From: JBKCUK01 sp046318415
GTDB lineage: Bacteria > Pseudomonadota > Alphaproteobacteria > Caedimonadales > Caedimonadaceae
Length of the DNA: 64,000 nucleotides
NCBI GenBank assembly: GCA_046318415.1
Contig: JBKCUK010000004.1
Span: forward strand, 1-64,000
Direction: 5' to 3'
Shown here: piece by piece, positions 54,053 through 63,151 of the stretch
How the letters are laid out: each line of letters begins with the position of its first letter
Position numbering within the stretch: position 1 is the first letter of the stretch
Translations under genes and position numbers: made by a program
The notes under the pieces: generated by a model
The model's database searches: none
Told to the model about the DNA's origin: nothing
The model's input: the letters and a program-made list of their open reading frames with translations, nothing else

Positions 54053-54823
54053 ATGACCATGCGCATCAAAAAGTCCTTCCTTTTTAGTGCGATCCTGTTG
54101 TTCACACCCTTAATGGGAAATGCGGCAGGTGAGGTTGCGAAACCCCAAGCCATGGACTGGAGTTCTAAGTCTGTCTTTGGTACCTATGACCGCGCGGCCT
54201 TGCAGCGGGGCTTTCAGGTCTACATGGAAGTTTGTGCGTCGTGCCATAGCCTGAAATCACTGAGTTATCGAGACTTAAAAGGCCTTGGTTTTAGCGAAGC
54301 GAAAATTAAAGCCATCGCCGCCAGCGTTCAGGTGGAGGGCGAGAAGAACGAAGAAGGCATTCCCGTCGAGCGACCAGGAAAGCCCGCGGATCGCTTCAAA
54401 AACCCTTACAAAACCAATGAAGCGGCGCGGGCTGCCAACAATGGTGCTTTGCCTCCCGATCTATCGCTGATGGCCAAGGCTCGGAAATTCGGTGCAGATT
54501 ATCTCCACGCCCTATTGGTCGGGTATCAAAACCCTCCAGAGGGGATGAAGCTTAGCCCTGGCCTTTATTACAATATCGCTTTTCCTGGGAATCAAATCGC
54601 CATGGCGCCTCCCCTTGTTGAGGGTCAGGTGACCTATAGCGATGGCACCCAAGCGACGGTGGATCAGATGTCTTTGGATGTGGCAACGTTCCTGCAATGG
54701 GCAGCAGATCCGCACATGGAAAGCCGCAAGCAGCTGGGCATCAAGGTCATCCTGTACTTATTGGTGTTTAGCGTCTTGATGTACTTTGGCATGCGCCGCG
54801 TCTGGCGAGGGGTCAAAGATTAA
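54053..54823 (+). CDS. petC: Cytochrome c1
   Basis: This is a 256-residue protein with a signal peptide (about 1-25). The heme-attachment motif VCASCHSL is C61-H65, a Met-ligand region reads NQIAMAPPLVEG, and a C-terminal anchor helix (VILYLLVFSVLMYFGM) completes the topology. The start is the ATG at 54053 behind GGGGGGAAA. It is the last bc1 subunit gene, and a PAAR-like gene follows after 32 bp. Confidence 0.97.
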   Translation: MTMRIKKSFLFSAILLFTPLMGNAAGEVAKPQAMDWSSKSVFGTYDRAALQRGFQVYMEVCASCHSLKSLSYRDLKGLGFSEAKIKAIAASVQVEGEKNEEGIPVERPGKPADRFKNPYKTNEAARAANNGALPPDLSLMAKARKFGADYLHALLVGYQNPPEGMKLSPGLYYNIAFPGNQIAMAPPLVEGQVTYSDGTQATVDQMSLDVATFLQWAADPHMESRKQLGIKVILYLLVFSVLMYFGMRRVWRGVKD

Positions 54824-54855
54824 GCCATCCGACTGAGCCTGAAGGGGTCATCCCT

Positions 54856-55203
54856 ATGTTTGAGACCATCGAAGGCGCCATGATCATGTGCAACCAGGGG
54901 TCGGTTCCGACCCCTTTGGTTGTCATCCCCAATACTGTGATGATTCAGGGCATGCCAGCCGCGGTGATCACCAACAGTGAACCCTTTTTAAGCATCGAGC
55001 CCTTTGGCATATGTCAAACCCTGACCGAAGCCGCAGGTGTGCCCGTTCCCTGTGTACCGGTGACCACGGTATGGGCCGCCGGATCCCCCACAGTGCTGAT
55101 CGCAGGGATCCCCATGCTTGAGCAAATGTCACAATTGATGTGCGCCATTGGCGGCGAGATCGACATTCTGTTTCCCATGAATATGACGGTGATGATTCCC
55201 TAA
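54856..55203 (+). CDS. DUF4280 PAAR-like protein
   Basis: This 115-residue protein matches the DUF4280/PAAR-like family. It opens with an EGAMIMCNQGSVPTPLVV start, has EPFGICQ and PVPCVPVTTVWAAGSPTV in the middle, IAGIPMLEQMSQLMCAIGGE near the end, and regularly spaced Cys (about 13, 53, 67 and 95). PAAR proteins cap the VgrG spike of type VI or related contractile systems. Nothing else of such a system is intact here, although a TssE fragment lies at 1-160. It follows petC on the same strand with GAAGGGG before the ATG. Confidence 0.8.
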   Translation: MFETIEGAMIMCNQGSVPTPLVVIPNTVMIQGMPAAVITNSEPFLSIEPFGICQTLTEAAGVPVPCVPVTTVWAAGSPTVLIAGIPMLEQMSQLMCAIGGEIDILFPMNMTVMIP

Positions 55204-55372
55204 ATTCCACGACCCGCCAGAGGCGTTGCATAGGATTTTTTAAGTGTCTTCCCTAAAGTGTGATCAAGCAGCACCCCTTGACATCGGCGATTTACCATTG
55301 CGCACAAAACCTCTATTCTCAGCCACGTATTGAAAAGGCTTTCGTCATTTAGGTGAACAAAGGTGGGTCAAA

Positions 55373-55945
55373 ATGGTGCTACCAAATAAGTCTTTTTATT
55401 TTATTCGTCATGGAGAGACCGATTGGAATAAGCGTCACGTTGCCATGGGTCAAAGCGATATTGCTTTAAACGCCACGGGGATCTCGCAAGCCCACCAAGC
55501 GGCCGAGCTGTTGCGGAACGAAGGCATTGCTTCCATAGCCTGCAGCCCCCTCAAACGCGCCCATGAAACAGCCACGATCATCGCGGATCGCTATGGATTG
55601 CCACTAAGCGTGATTGAAGAGTTGAGCGAGGCTTCATGGGGTGTGATGGAAGGCCAAGATAAGGGCGATGGATCGTGGATCCATGCCTGGCGCCATGGGG
55701 AAGCTCTTCAAGACGCCGAGACATTTTCTGATTTCGCCAACCGGGTTGCAAAGGGTGTTCTGAAAGCCCTGGAACTTCCTGAACCTGTACTGATTGTGTC
55801 TCACGGCGGGGTTTATTGGGCTCTCCAACGGGCTTTCGCCTTACCCTTTATGGATTTAGCCAATTGCCTGCCCGTGCTGCACAGTCCACCAGCCAACCTG
55901 ACACATCCATGGCGCATTGTCCCAGTAAGCGAGGATTACGCTTAA
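55373..55945 (+). CDS. Histidine phosphatase family protein
   Basis: This 190-residue phosphoglycerate-mutase-like phosphatase has the catalytic RHGETDWN in FIRHGETDWNKRH. The second arginine is in SPLKRAHETA, and the second catalytic His is in VSHGGVYWAL. The segment between is short for a mutase, so a broad phosphatase (CobC/GpmB-like) is more likely. Its substrate is not readable. Confidence 0.92.
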   Translation: MVLPNKSFYFIRHGETDWNKRHVAMGQSDIALNATGISQAHQAAELLRNEGIASIACSPLKRAHETATIIADRYGLPLSVIEELSEASWGVMEGQDKGDGSWIHAWRHGEALQDAETFSDFANRVAKGVLKALELPEPVLIVSHGGVYWALQRAFALPFMDLANCLPVLHSPPANLTHPWRIVPVSEDYA

Positions 55946-56015
55946 AGTTTAAAGGAACAGAAGACCCCTACAGGCGGGGTTGATACGGCTCAAGAGCCCT
56001 TCGGGGACGGCGCTG

Positions 56016-56699
56016 CTAAAACTCAATCACAATGTCTTTTGCAGCTTCAAGGGCTGGGCGAGGTGTGGTTTCAAAGCGCACACGCTCACCCGCTTGCAGG
56101 CGGGTTTCGGAGAGTTTATGGGTCCACTTATCCAGAACACAGCTGGCCCCATGGGGTGAATCTTTCTTAGTGGTTAAGCGTGAAATGAGTCCAGCCGCTT
56201 CACAATCGCCCCGCACCATTAAAGTGAGCTCAGGCACCTGACGCACTTCCGATGAGGTATTCACAAGCTCGGCACGCACAATCAGAGAGGTGCGGCCATT
56301 TTCGGTAATTTGCGAGGGCACCACGTTTTCAATCATTAAGCCGGGTGCGCCCGCTGCTGGCATGAGTCCTGCTTTATCCATCATATGCGCAAATGCGGGC
56401 CAGTGGGCAGCAATGCGGCCGCGCATGGCAAAACCAACGGCAGAAAGAACGGCAACGGCCAGTAAGAACGCAACCCATGGTATAAAGCTGCGCTTGGCAT
56501 CGGCTTTATCCTCCTCGCCAAAGCGAGCCATGTCGGCCATAGCGCCCAAATCACCAACGGGTGCTGCAGCTTCGCGGCTCAGGGGCGCCTGATGCCAAGA
56601 ATGGCCACAGGAAGCACACCGCACCAAACGGGTCTTTTGGCCGAAACTTGCCTCATCGAGATGATAGCGCTTAGAGCAGGCCTCACAAGTGATGATCAT
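56016..56699 (-). CDS. Zinc-ribbon (MJ0042-type) membrane protein, DUF3426-like
   Basis: This 227-residue protein has an N-terminal zinc ribbon (CEACSKRYHLD and VRCASCGHSW, four Cys) of the MJ0042/zinc_ribbon_5 type. A single transmembrane helix at about 76-92 (FLLAVAVLSAVGFAMRG) follows, and then a periplasmic domain of about 115 residues resembling DUF3426 (TSLIVRAELVNTSSEVRQVP). The function is unknown. It is common in alphaproteobacteria upstream of, and divergent from, ftsE. Confidence 0.85.
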   Translation of the reverse strand: MIITCEACSKRYHLDEASFGQKTRLVRCASCGHSWHQAPLSREAAAPVGDLGAMADMARFGEEDKADAKRSFIPWVAFLLAVAVLSAVGFAMRGRIAAHWPAFAHMMDKAGLMPAAGAPGLMIENVVPSQITENGRTSLIVRAELVNTSSEVRQVPELTLMVRGDCEAAGLISRLTTKKDSPHGASCVLDKWTHKLSETRLQAGERVRFETTPRPALEAAKDIVIEF

Positions 56700-56905
56700 G
56701 GATTCCTCGAACCGCCTCTAACTTCTGCACGACATTACACACACACTCCTTAATTTATAGAGTGCCCTGCCCCAGCTTGCAAGGGAATCAGCCCTACACT
56801 CCTAAATAGTCTCTGTAATTTTAAGAAAATTCTTGTGAATTTTTATCCTATCTCTGAAAATCACTTCTGACAGGATGGCTCCGATTAATAACGAGATAAA
56901 TCAAG

Positions 56906-57643
56906 GTGCGTGATATCGTTCGCTTAGACAATGTGAATTTTTACTACACGGCGGGTCGCCCCGTGTTCAAAAATGCAACCTTGAGTCTTGCCGGAGGCAG
57001 TTTTCATTATCTGACGGGCGCTAGTGGGGCTGGAAAATCTTCTTTTCTAAAGCTTTTATACCTGGCCCATCGCCACTTTAACGGGCGAGTTGAATTGTTT
57101 GGTCGGGATATCCGCACTCTCAGCCGCCAAGAGCTGCCCGATTATCGGGCCCGGATTGGCGTGGTCTTCCAGGATTTTCATTTGTTGCCGCACCTCAAGG
57201 TTCTCGACAATGTGGCCTTAGCGCAGCGGCTGCAGGGTTTTAGTTGGCGCGAAAGCCGCGAGCGAGCCGTGGAAATTTTGCACTGGATTGGACTTGGCGG
57301 TCATTTAGAGGCCGAGCCCCATACCCTATCCGGAGGCCAACGCCAGCGGGTTGCCATCGCCCGAGCCGTCGTCAACCGTCCCAATCTGATTTTGGCAGAT
57401 GAGCCCACAGGCAACGTGGATGACGAGACCGCTGTGCGCCTCATTTACCTTTTCGAGGAACTTAACCGTCGGGGCGCAACGGTCATCATTGCCACCCACA
57501 ACCGCGATCTTGCGCACAGCTTTCCCCATCCCGAAATTCGCATCGAACATAAAACCTTGAAAATTTTTAATCCAAGTGCTGCTGCCAACGATACCATGAC
57601 CGCAGCACAGCCTCTAGCGCCAGTGGAGGCCCGCCATGTTTAG
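56906..57643 (+). CDS. ftsE: Cell-division ATP-binding protein FtsE
   Basis: This 245-residue ABC ATPase starts at GTG (56906). Walker A is GASGAGKSSFLK, the signature is LSGGQRQRVAIARA and Walker B is LILADEPTGNVD. It pairs with FtsX to regulate septal peptidoglycan hydrolases. It overlaps ftsX by 8 bp. The C-terminal about 20 residues after the ATPase core are an Ala/Pro-rich tail. Confidence 0.96.
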   Translation: MRDIVRLDNVNFYYTAGRPVFKNATLSLAGGSFHYLTGASGAGKSSFLKLLYLAHRHFNGRVELFGRDIRTLSRQELPDYRARIGVVFQDFHLLPHLKVLDNVALAQRLQGFSWRESRERAVEILHWIGLGGHLEAEPHTLSGGQRQRVAIARAVVNRPNLILADEPTGNVDDETAVRLIYLFEELNRRGATVIIATHNRDLAHSFPHPEIRIEHKTLKIFNPSAAANDTMTAAQPLAPVEARHV

Positions 57644-58232
57644 ATTCTTCTCTCGGCTCTTTGTCACCAAAAGCGATGTCCCCCTTGATTCTGCAGGGGC
57701 TGCGCGCTTTCTTCCCATTTTGATGGGCCTGATGATCTATCTTGCCACCCTTGCATTGCTCAGCTCTGTCGGTGCCCTTCACTTGAGCCAAAGCCAAAAT
57801 GATTTACTTGGGGTGGCTGAGTGGGAAACCATGGCCGCAGCCATGCAAATTTTTGGCGTTGTCATGTGTTGCCTGATTGCGGGCGCCGCGATTTTAACTA
57901 TTGCCTTTGCCACCCTTTCGGGGATTGCCCTTCACCATTCTGTGGTAAAGACGTTATTGCTTCTGGGCGCACGGGATCCCTACATAGCCCTGCAATTCCA
58001 AGCCTACGCCATGCAACTGGGATGGAGAGGTACGCTGATTGGCAATGGGCTGACACTGATCTCCCTATTGATCCTGAAGGCCAGCTTAAAGCCCCAGACC
58101 CTTGACTTCCTAGGCAAGGCCCTTAGCCTCACCGAAGTGGGCTTTGCCATGGTGCTGACAACAGGGCTGATCCTCACGCTCATTGCGCTCACGGCCAGGA
58201 TGACGGTTTTATCCTACTTGGCGCGAAGCTAG
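57636..58232 (+). CDS. ftsX: FtsX-like permease lacking most of the extracellular domain
   Basis: This 198-residue, four-helix permease (TM1 about 24-48, TM2 70-95, TM3 133-148, TM4 169-190) has the FtsX cytoplasmic motif VVKTLLLLGARDPYIALQFQ. Usual FtsX proteins are about 300 residues, with a 100-130-residue periplasmic loop between TM1 and TM2 that binds EnvC. Here that loop is about 20 residues (SQSQNDLLGVAEWETMAAAM). The reading frame is intact and coupled to ftsE, so it is a shortened FtsX and not a visible frameshift. Confidence 0.88.
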   Translation: MFRFFSRLFVTKSDVPLDSAGAARFLPILMGLMIYLATLALLSSVGALHLSQSQNDLLGVAEWETMAAAMQIFGVVMCCLIAGAAILTIAFATLSGIALHHSVVKTLLLLGARDPYIALQFQAYAMQLGWRGTLIGNGLTLISLLILKASLKPQTLDFLGKALSLTEVGFAMVLTTGLILTLIALTARMTVLSYLARS

Positions 58233-58285
58233 ACCCTTGGCGCATCTTTAAGAGTTTCCTATACTGCGGGCGATAGGAGAGGCAT

Positions 58286-58894
58286 ATGACCCATTCTCAT
58301 TGGTATCGACGTGTTCTGATCCTACTTGGCCTCCCATGGGCAAGCGGTTTAGTTTTATTCGCAGCCCTGCTGCCACATGGCCCCCAGGGCGCGTTACAAC
58401 CGACCGATGCCATCGTTGTGCTTACAGGAGGTCCCGATCGTGTGCGCACCGGCCTTTCCCTCTACACCAAAGGGTTGGCGCAGCAGTTATTCATCACGGG
58501 CGTTCATAAAGAGACAACCCTTGAGGAATTGCTTCAGTCCGCAGGCTACAGCAACTTGCGCAACAAAAAGGGGATTGTCCTTGATTATGATGCGCTGAAT
58601 ACCATCGAGAATGCGCAACAAACCGCCGGTTGGACACGGGATCAAAGTTTACGTAGCATCCGCGTTGTGACCGCCAGTTATCACATGCCCCGCAGTTTAC
58701 TTGAGATTTCCCAACGCCTTAAAAACGTCAAGATCATCCCCCATCCCATCATACCGCGGGATTTTCACCCCCACCAATGGTGGCGTTCGCCCAAGACCTG
58801 CCTGCTGATTTTCCAGGAATATCACAAATATCTTGCTGCCCTTGTGCGGGCCGGATTACGATCAGCCATACTCGCCATAAGGAAAGATTCATGA
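58286..58894 (+). CDS. DUF218 (YdcF/ElyC-like) protein
   Basis: This 202-residue protein has an N-terminal membrane anchor (LILLGLPWASGLVLFAALL). The DUF218 Rossmann-like fold follows with DAIVVLTGGPDRVRTGLSLY, then LDYDALNTIENA and VVTASYHMPRSLLEIS. ElyC-like members act in envelope or undecaprenyl-lipid metabolism. It sits between ftsX and plsC, a frequent alphaproteobacterial order, and overlaps plsC by 4 bp. Confidence 0.9.
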   Translation: MTHSHWYRRVLILLGLPWASGLVLFAALLPHGPQGALQPTDAIVVLTGGPDRVRTGLSLYTKGLAQQLFITGVHKETTLEELLQSAGYSNLRNKKGIVLDYDALNTIENAQQTAGWTRDQSLRSIRVVTASYHMPRSLLEISQRLKNVKIIPHPIIPRDFHPHQWWRSPKTCLLIFQEYHKYLAALVRAGLRSAILAIRKDS

Positions 58895-59616
58895 TCCTAT
58901 TTTTAAGATCCCTTGCGTTCAATCTGGCTTTTTTTTGTTTCACAACGATTGCGTCCTGTTTTGCAGCACTGTTTGCGCTTCTAGGCGGATTCAAAGGCGC
59001 TCTGTTTATTGCGCGTTGGTGGGGTTTTGGCACCATGGCCTTGTTGCGGATAATTGTTGGCCTTCGCTATGAAATCAAGGGCGAGGAGCACCTGAAGTCC
59101 CTCGATCATCCGGTGATTATAGCGTGTAAACACCAATCCACATGGGAAACCGCCATTGCGCCTGCCCTTTTTAACAACATTAGTATTATCCTCAAGCGCG
59201 AATTGACTTGGATTCCCATTTTTGGCTGGGCCTTGAGTGCGGCAAAGCCCATTACGCTTGATCGTGGTAAGGGCCGTCAAGTTATTCCAGGCATGTTAGC
59301 CCGGGCCCAACAACGGATCGCCGAGGGCCTGGACATCTTTATTTTTCCGGAAGGAACGCGGGCGCGTTTTGGTGCCGAACCCCATTACAAAAATGGCATT
59401 GTCGCCCTTTATGAGCACCTTAACCGTCCGGTGCTACCCATCGCCCACAATGCAGGCTATTTCTGGCCCCGCCGAGGCTTTATCAAGCGCCCAGGCGTGA
59501 TCCAGCTGACCTTCTTGCCGCCCATCCCGCAAGGACTCTCAGGAGCAGATTTCAAAACCAAGCTGGTGGATGTGATTGAAACCGCTTGCCAACAAATGGG
59601 GCCCCACCATGGCTAA
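58891..59616 (+). CDS. plsC: 1-acyl-sn-glycerol-3-phosphate acyltransferase PlsC
   Basis: This is a 241-residue membrane-associated acyltransferase from the ATG at 58891 (GGAAAG ribosome-binding site). The catalytic motif is degenerate: KHQSTWETA replaces NHxSxxD, keeping His and an acidic residue in place of Asp. FPEGTRARFG and IPIFGWAL are conserved. It makes phosphatidic acid from lysophosphatidate. The start overlaps the DUF218 stop. Confidence 0.92.
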   Translation: MILFLRSLAFNLAFFCFTTIASCFAALFALLGGFKGALFIARWWGFGTMALLRIIVGLRYEIKGEEHLKSLDHPVIIACKHQSTWETAIAPALFNNISIILKRELTWIPIFGWALSAAKPITLDRGKGRQVIPGMLARAQQRIAEGLDIFIFPEGTRARFGAEPHYKNGIVALYEHLNRPVLPIAHNAGYFWPRRGFIKRPGVIQLTFLPPIPQGLSGADFKTKLVDVIETACQQMGPHHG

Positions 59617-60601
59617 ACGTAGCAACAGAAAACCCCGTTTTATGCGCTATGGCCTGGTGGTCGCAGGGCTTTGGGCCGTCAGCTATTGGGGTCTTGCCCC
59701 CCTTGCCCTCAACCACGCCATCAGCCAGCTGATGCAAGAGGCCGAAAGCCATGGCATCCACCTGCAGGCAGAACAAAAGGGGATTCAGTATTTTCCCCGG
59801 GTAAAATGGTCCCAGTACCACACCACCATCACTATAAAAAATGGTGGGGTTATTCGGGTGGCGGATGAAATGGCCATCTATCCTCACCCCATCACCTGGT
59901 TTTTGGGCGACTTAAGGTGGCGTACCCACTCGCCGGTTGACTATCGACATGGCAGCCTGCATGTGGTGACCTCAGGCACCCATGTGCGCATGAAAAGCCA
60001 GTCCGGAAAAGTGGGCGACATCAAGTTGGATGCCCATAAAGTCGATGTCAAACTCGCTGTGGCCAAAGAAGGAACGCCAGAGCAGCTGTTGTCCCAGTTA
60101 CAAGGGCTCACCGCACGGTTTTCTGACCAGAACCTGATGATCAAAAGTGAGCGCATTGTCAGCGGCGAATCAGCCGAAGGTGTGGCGAATGTCAACCTGA
60201 GCCTCAGGGCAGAAAAACGCCTGCCAAGTCTCAGTACCAAAGGTCTTGAAGCCTGGTACAAAGCTGACGATGCCCTTGAAATCGAAGAATTAAGCTTTAA
60301 CTGGCGTGATGCCCGTTTTGCCCTTAAGGGCACCTTGAGTCTGGATCAAGACCTGCAGCCCTTGCTGAGTGCCACCGCCCAGCTGGATCATTTCGGGAGC
60401 TTCCTCAAGGGCCTTGTGGAGGCCCAAGTCCTCTCCAAGGGTATGGCTTCCACCATCGAGAGCATTGCTCTCTTACTTCCAGGCAGCAAAAAAGAGGCCG
60501 AGAAAACCCATATTCATAATCTACCGGTCACCATTCAAGAACGTGTCTTGAGCTTAGGTCCAGTGAATGTGGCCGAATTACCAATGATTGTGTGGCCCTA
60601 A
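59609..60601 (+). CDS. DUF2125-like periplasmic protein
   Basis: This is a 330-residue protein with an N-terminal signal-anchor (YGLVVAGLWAVSYWGLAPL) and a beta-rich body without Cys. Its place after plsC and its N-terminal helix followed by beta strands fit DUF2125, a family of unknown function in alphaproteobacteria; I could not verify a full motif. The start at the ATG at 59609 overlaps plsC by 8 bp. It converges with the methyltransferase gene at a 1-bp distance. Confidence 0.65.
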   Translation: MAKRSNRKPRFMRYGLVVAGLWAVSYWGLAPLALNHAISQLMQEAESHGIHLQAEQKGIQYFPRVKWSQYHTTITIKNGGVIRVADEMAIYPHPITWFLGDLRWRTHSPVDYRHGSLHVVTSGTHVRMKSQSGKVGDIKLDAHKVDVKLAVAKEGTPEQLLSQLQGLTARFSDQNLMIKSERIVSGESAEGVANVNLSLRAEKRLPSLSTKGLEAWYKADDALEIEELSFNWRDARFALKGTLSLDQDLQPLLSATAQLDHFGSFLKGLVEAQVLSKGMASTIESIALLLPGSKKEAEKTHIHNLPVTIQERVLSLGPVNVAELPMIVWP

Positions 60602-60602
60602 A

Positions 60603-61331
60603 TCAAGCACCTGTGGCCGGCACGGGCGGGATAAAGATCTGGGGTGACCAGTTTTTCTTGAGTCCCACCTTGCGGCCACAATAAACCAGTTTTTGCGCCT
60701 CAAGAATCACGACCCCCCCAAGCTTCTTGGTATACCGTTGGCCAAAGCGCTCGAAACTGGGGGCGAGTGAAATCAACGTTGGGTTGAGGCTGGGCGGAAC
60801 ATACAGGCTGTAAAGGGGCTTGAAGGGCGAAAACCAGCTTTGGGTTGCCACCTCAAAAAGCTGTCGACCCGTGTAAGGTTGACCCCAACCAAAGGGTGTC
60901 ACCATGCTGCGTGCCCAAAGGCCGCGTCGATTGGGGGCCAGCACCAAAAGCCGTCCCCCATCAGCTAAGACACGCCAAATTTCGCGAAGGAATTGGGCTG
61001 GGTCGATGCATCCTTCAAGGCCATGAACAATTAAACACCTGGATATGGAGCGATCGGGTAAGGGAAGCGCGTAGGGATCAACAAGGGCCACTCGGCTGGG
61101 CCCAGGATGGGGCCAAGGGATCGCCCCCTGGCCACAGGACATGAAAGAAAGAATGCGATTATCGTTTCCCTCAAAGGTGGGCAAAAAGGGATTAGTGTAG
61201 CCAAATCCCAGGATGTCCTCATTGCGTACCGCAGGCCAGAGTTTGCTGAGTTTATCGTTAATCATCCTCTGGGCCGTTTGCCCCAGGGGCGTCTGATAAA
61301 AGTGGTGAAGGTTGACGATATCTGCCTGCAT
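60603..61331 (-). CDS. Class I SAM-dependent methyltransferase (type 11-like)
   Basis: This is a 242-residue protein. The SAM-binding region is divergent: DILGFGYTNPFL takes the place of the usual glycine-rich loop. ALPLPDRSISRCLIVHGLE (motif IV-like acidic/turn region) and EIWRVLADGGRLLVLAPNRRG fit methyltransf_11. Many alphaproteobacteria have this family. The substrate is unknown. The C-terminus (KLGGVVILEAQKLVY) is conserved in form. Confidence 0.82.
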   Translation of the reverse strand: MQADIVNLHHFYQTPLGQTAQRMINDKLSKLWPAVRNEDILGFGYTNPFLPTFEGNDNRILSFMSCGQGAIPWPHPGPSRVALVDPYALPLPDRSISRCLIVHGLEGCIDPAQFLREIWRVLADGGRLLVLAPNRRGLWARSMVTPFGWGQPYTGRQLFEVATQSWFSPFKPLYSLYVPPSLNPTLISLAPSFERFGQRYTKKLGGVVILEAQKLVYCGRKVGLKKNWSPQIFIPPVPATGA

Positions 61332-61359
61332 AAAATCAGCCTAGCACGCCAACCCCATC

Positions 61360-61392
61360 AAACAAAAGCCCCCCATAGAATCATGGGGGGCT
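61360..61392 (-). terminator. Intrinsic terminator after the DASS transporter
   Basis: AGCCCCCCAT-AGAATC-ATGGGGGGCT is a perfect 10-bp stem. On the minus strand it runs into TTTTGTTT. It starts 27 bp past the transporter stop. Confidence 0.85.
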
Positions 61393-61419
61393 GGTATTTT
61401 CATCTAGAAAGGGTCGGGG

Positions 61420-62883
61420 TTAATAATAACCGAGGATCCGCCACCACACGGCGCCAACCGTTCCCCAAATCAAAATGTTCAGGAAACTGCTGAGAAGCCC
61501 AACACGCCACCAATCCTTAACAGTCACGTAATGGGAGCCAAAGAACACGGGCGCCGTTCCAGTGCCATAGTGGGTCAGGGGCCCGGAAAGGCTGGAAAAC
61601 ACGGCAAGGGACATGGCCGCTACCATGGGGGGGGCACCGGCCGCCAACAGCACCACAAGGAAAGCGCTATACATGGAGGTAATATGGGCCGTGATACTGG
61701 CGAAGAAATAGTGGCTGTAAAAATAAACCGCGCCCAGGATGGCAAGGGCAACGGGCCAGGTGTAACCCGAGACAAGGGTCTTCACATGGCCGCCAAACCA
61801 CTGCATGAAGCCAAACTTGTTCAGGAAGGTGGCCATGGTTAACAGGATGCCGAACCAAACAAGGGTTTCCCAAGCGCCTTTTTCTTTCACCAGATCACCC
61901 CAGGTCAACACACCACTAAAGACCAAGGCTGAGACACCCAACATGGCTGCAACGGTGGGATCGACCCCAAGATAGCTGCCGAAAATCCACAAAACCAACA
62001 GTACGGCAAAAGTACCGACCATGATCAGCTCAGGCGTCTTGAGCGGCCCAAGCTCCCTGAGGCGAGCCTTGGCCATATCCACCGCTTCCGGTGATTTTTT
62101 CATCTTTGGCGGATAAATACGATAAATGAATGCCGGAAGCACGATCAAATTGAGGATACCGGGGACCACCGCCAGCTTTGCCCAGGTAAGCCAATCAAGC
62201 ACCACGCCGTGGGCGCCGGCGAGGCTTGCAACAAGGGGATTGCCCACGAGGGCAGTTAAGAACATGGCACTGGTGATGGCATTCACCTGGAAACATACCT
62301 GAATCAAATAAGCACCCAATTTGCGCTCGGTATGGTGGGCAGGGGTCGAGCCTAACTCTTCAGCAAGGGCGCGCACCACCGGAAAGACAATTCCAGCACC
62401 ACGGGCGGTATTGCTGGGTACCATGGGCGCCAGCAGCAGCTCAGACAGGGTTAAGCCATAGGCAAGCCCCAGGGTGCTTTTTCCAAAGGTTGCCGTAAAG
62501 AAATAGGCAATGCGAGATCCCAGACCCGTTTGTATAAAACCACGGGCAAGGAAGAACGCAAAAATCACCAACCAAACCACGTGCGAGCCAAAACTGCTCA
62601 GGCACTGCTCAATGGTTAAGGTATGGGTCGCCGCACACAAGGTGATGCCCAACAAAGCCACCCCCCCTATGGGAAGGGGCTTTAAAATCACCGCAAGAAT
62701 TGTCGAGACAAAGATGGCAAACAATTGCCATGTTTTAGGCTCAAGTCCCTCTGGAACGGGCATGAACCACAACAATAAGCCCACCAGAATAACGATGGCA
62801 CTGGTTTTTAAGTTGGCACCATGCCACGACTTGGGCATCAGTGTTTGCGGATCCTTCGACGGTATCATTTCATCGCTTGCCAC
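61420..62883 (-). CDS. DASS-family sodium/anion (dicarboxylate) transporter
   Basis: This is a 487-residue membrane protein. I take the GTG at 62883 as start because AAAGGAGA lies 6 nt upstream; a longer frame reaching 63033 lacks a ribosome-binding site. The family has about 12 helices with SNT/SNx substrate motifs. Here APMVPSNTARGAGIVFP (SNT) is the first substrate motif, and the C-terminal half has FASITAHITSMYSAFLVVL and SGPLTHYGTGTAPVFFGS in the second repeat. This resembles the 2-oxoglutarate/malate (DiT/YbhI-like) branch, so dicarboxylates such as malate or 2-oxoglutarate are likely substrates. Confidence 0.9.
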   Translation of the reverse strand: MASDEMIPSKDPQTLMPKSWHGANLKTSAIVILVGLLLWFMPVPEGLEPKTWQLFAIFVSTILAVILKPLPIGGVALLGITLCAATHTLTIEQCLSSFGSHVVWLVIFAFFLARGFIQTGLGSRIAYFFTATFGKSTLGLAYGLTLSELLLAPMVPSNTARGAGIVFPVVRALAEELGSTPAHHTERKLGAYLIQVCFQVNAITSAMFLTALVGNPLVASLAGAHGVVLDWLTWAKLAVVPGILNLIVLPAFIYRIYPPKMKKSPEAVDMAKARLRELGPLKTPELIMVGTFAVLLVLWIFGSYLGVDPTVAAMLGVSALVFSGVLTWGDLVKEKGAWETLVWFGILLTMATFLNKFGFMQWFGGHVKTLVSGYTWPVALAILGAVYFYSHYFFASITAHITSMYSAFLVVLLAAGAPPMVAAMSLAVFSSLSGPLTHYGTGTAPVFFGSHYVTVKDWWRVGLLSSFLNILIWGTVGAVWWRILGYY

Positions 62884-63151
62884 TTGCGTCTCCTTTACAT
62901 CCTCTGATAAACCGCAGTTTTTGATCAAAACCCTACAGAAACAAAGGGTTTCTTTGAAATTCGCCACCAGGACAGATCTAATCCCTGGTTCTGACGGGAT
63001 AACACTGCTTGTGGGGCCGGCGCAAGCCCCCAAATAGGTTCAGTATCCAAAGAGATTCAATAGTTGAGAGGACGCGCGGCTCTTAAAATAAGCCTCAATT
63101 TGAGAATGGGAAGGGGCCCATCTGACCCCCCTAAGATCATCAAGCGGTTTT

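Noticed and set aside
62884..63033. N-terminal extension of the DASS transporter frame
   Set aside because: The residues are not family-like and the AAAGGAGA site lies before the GTG at 62883.
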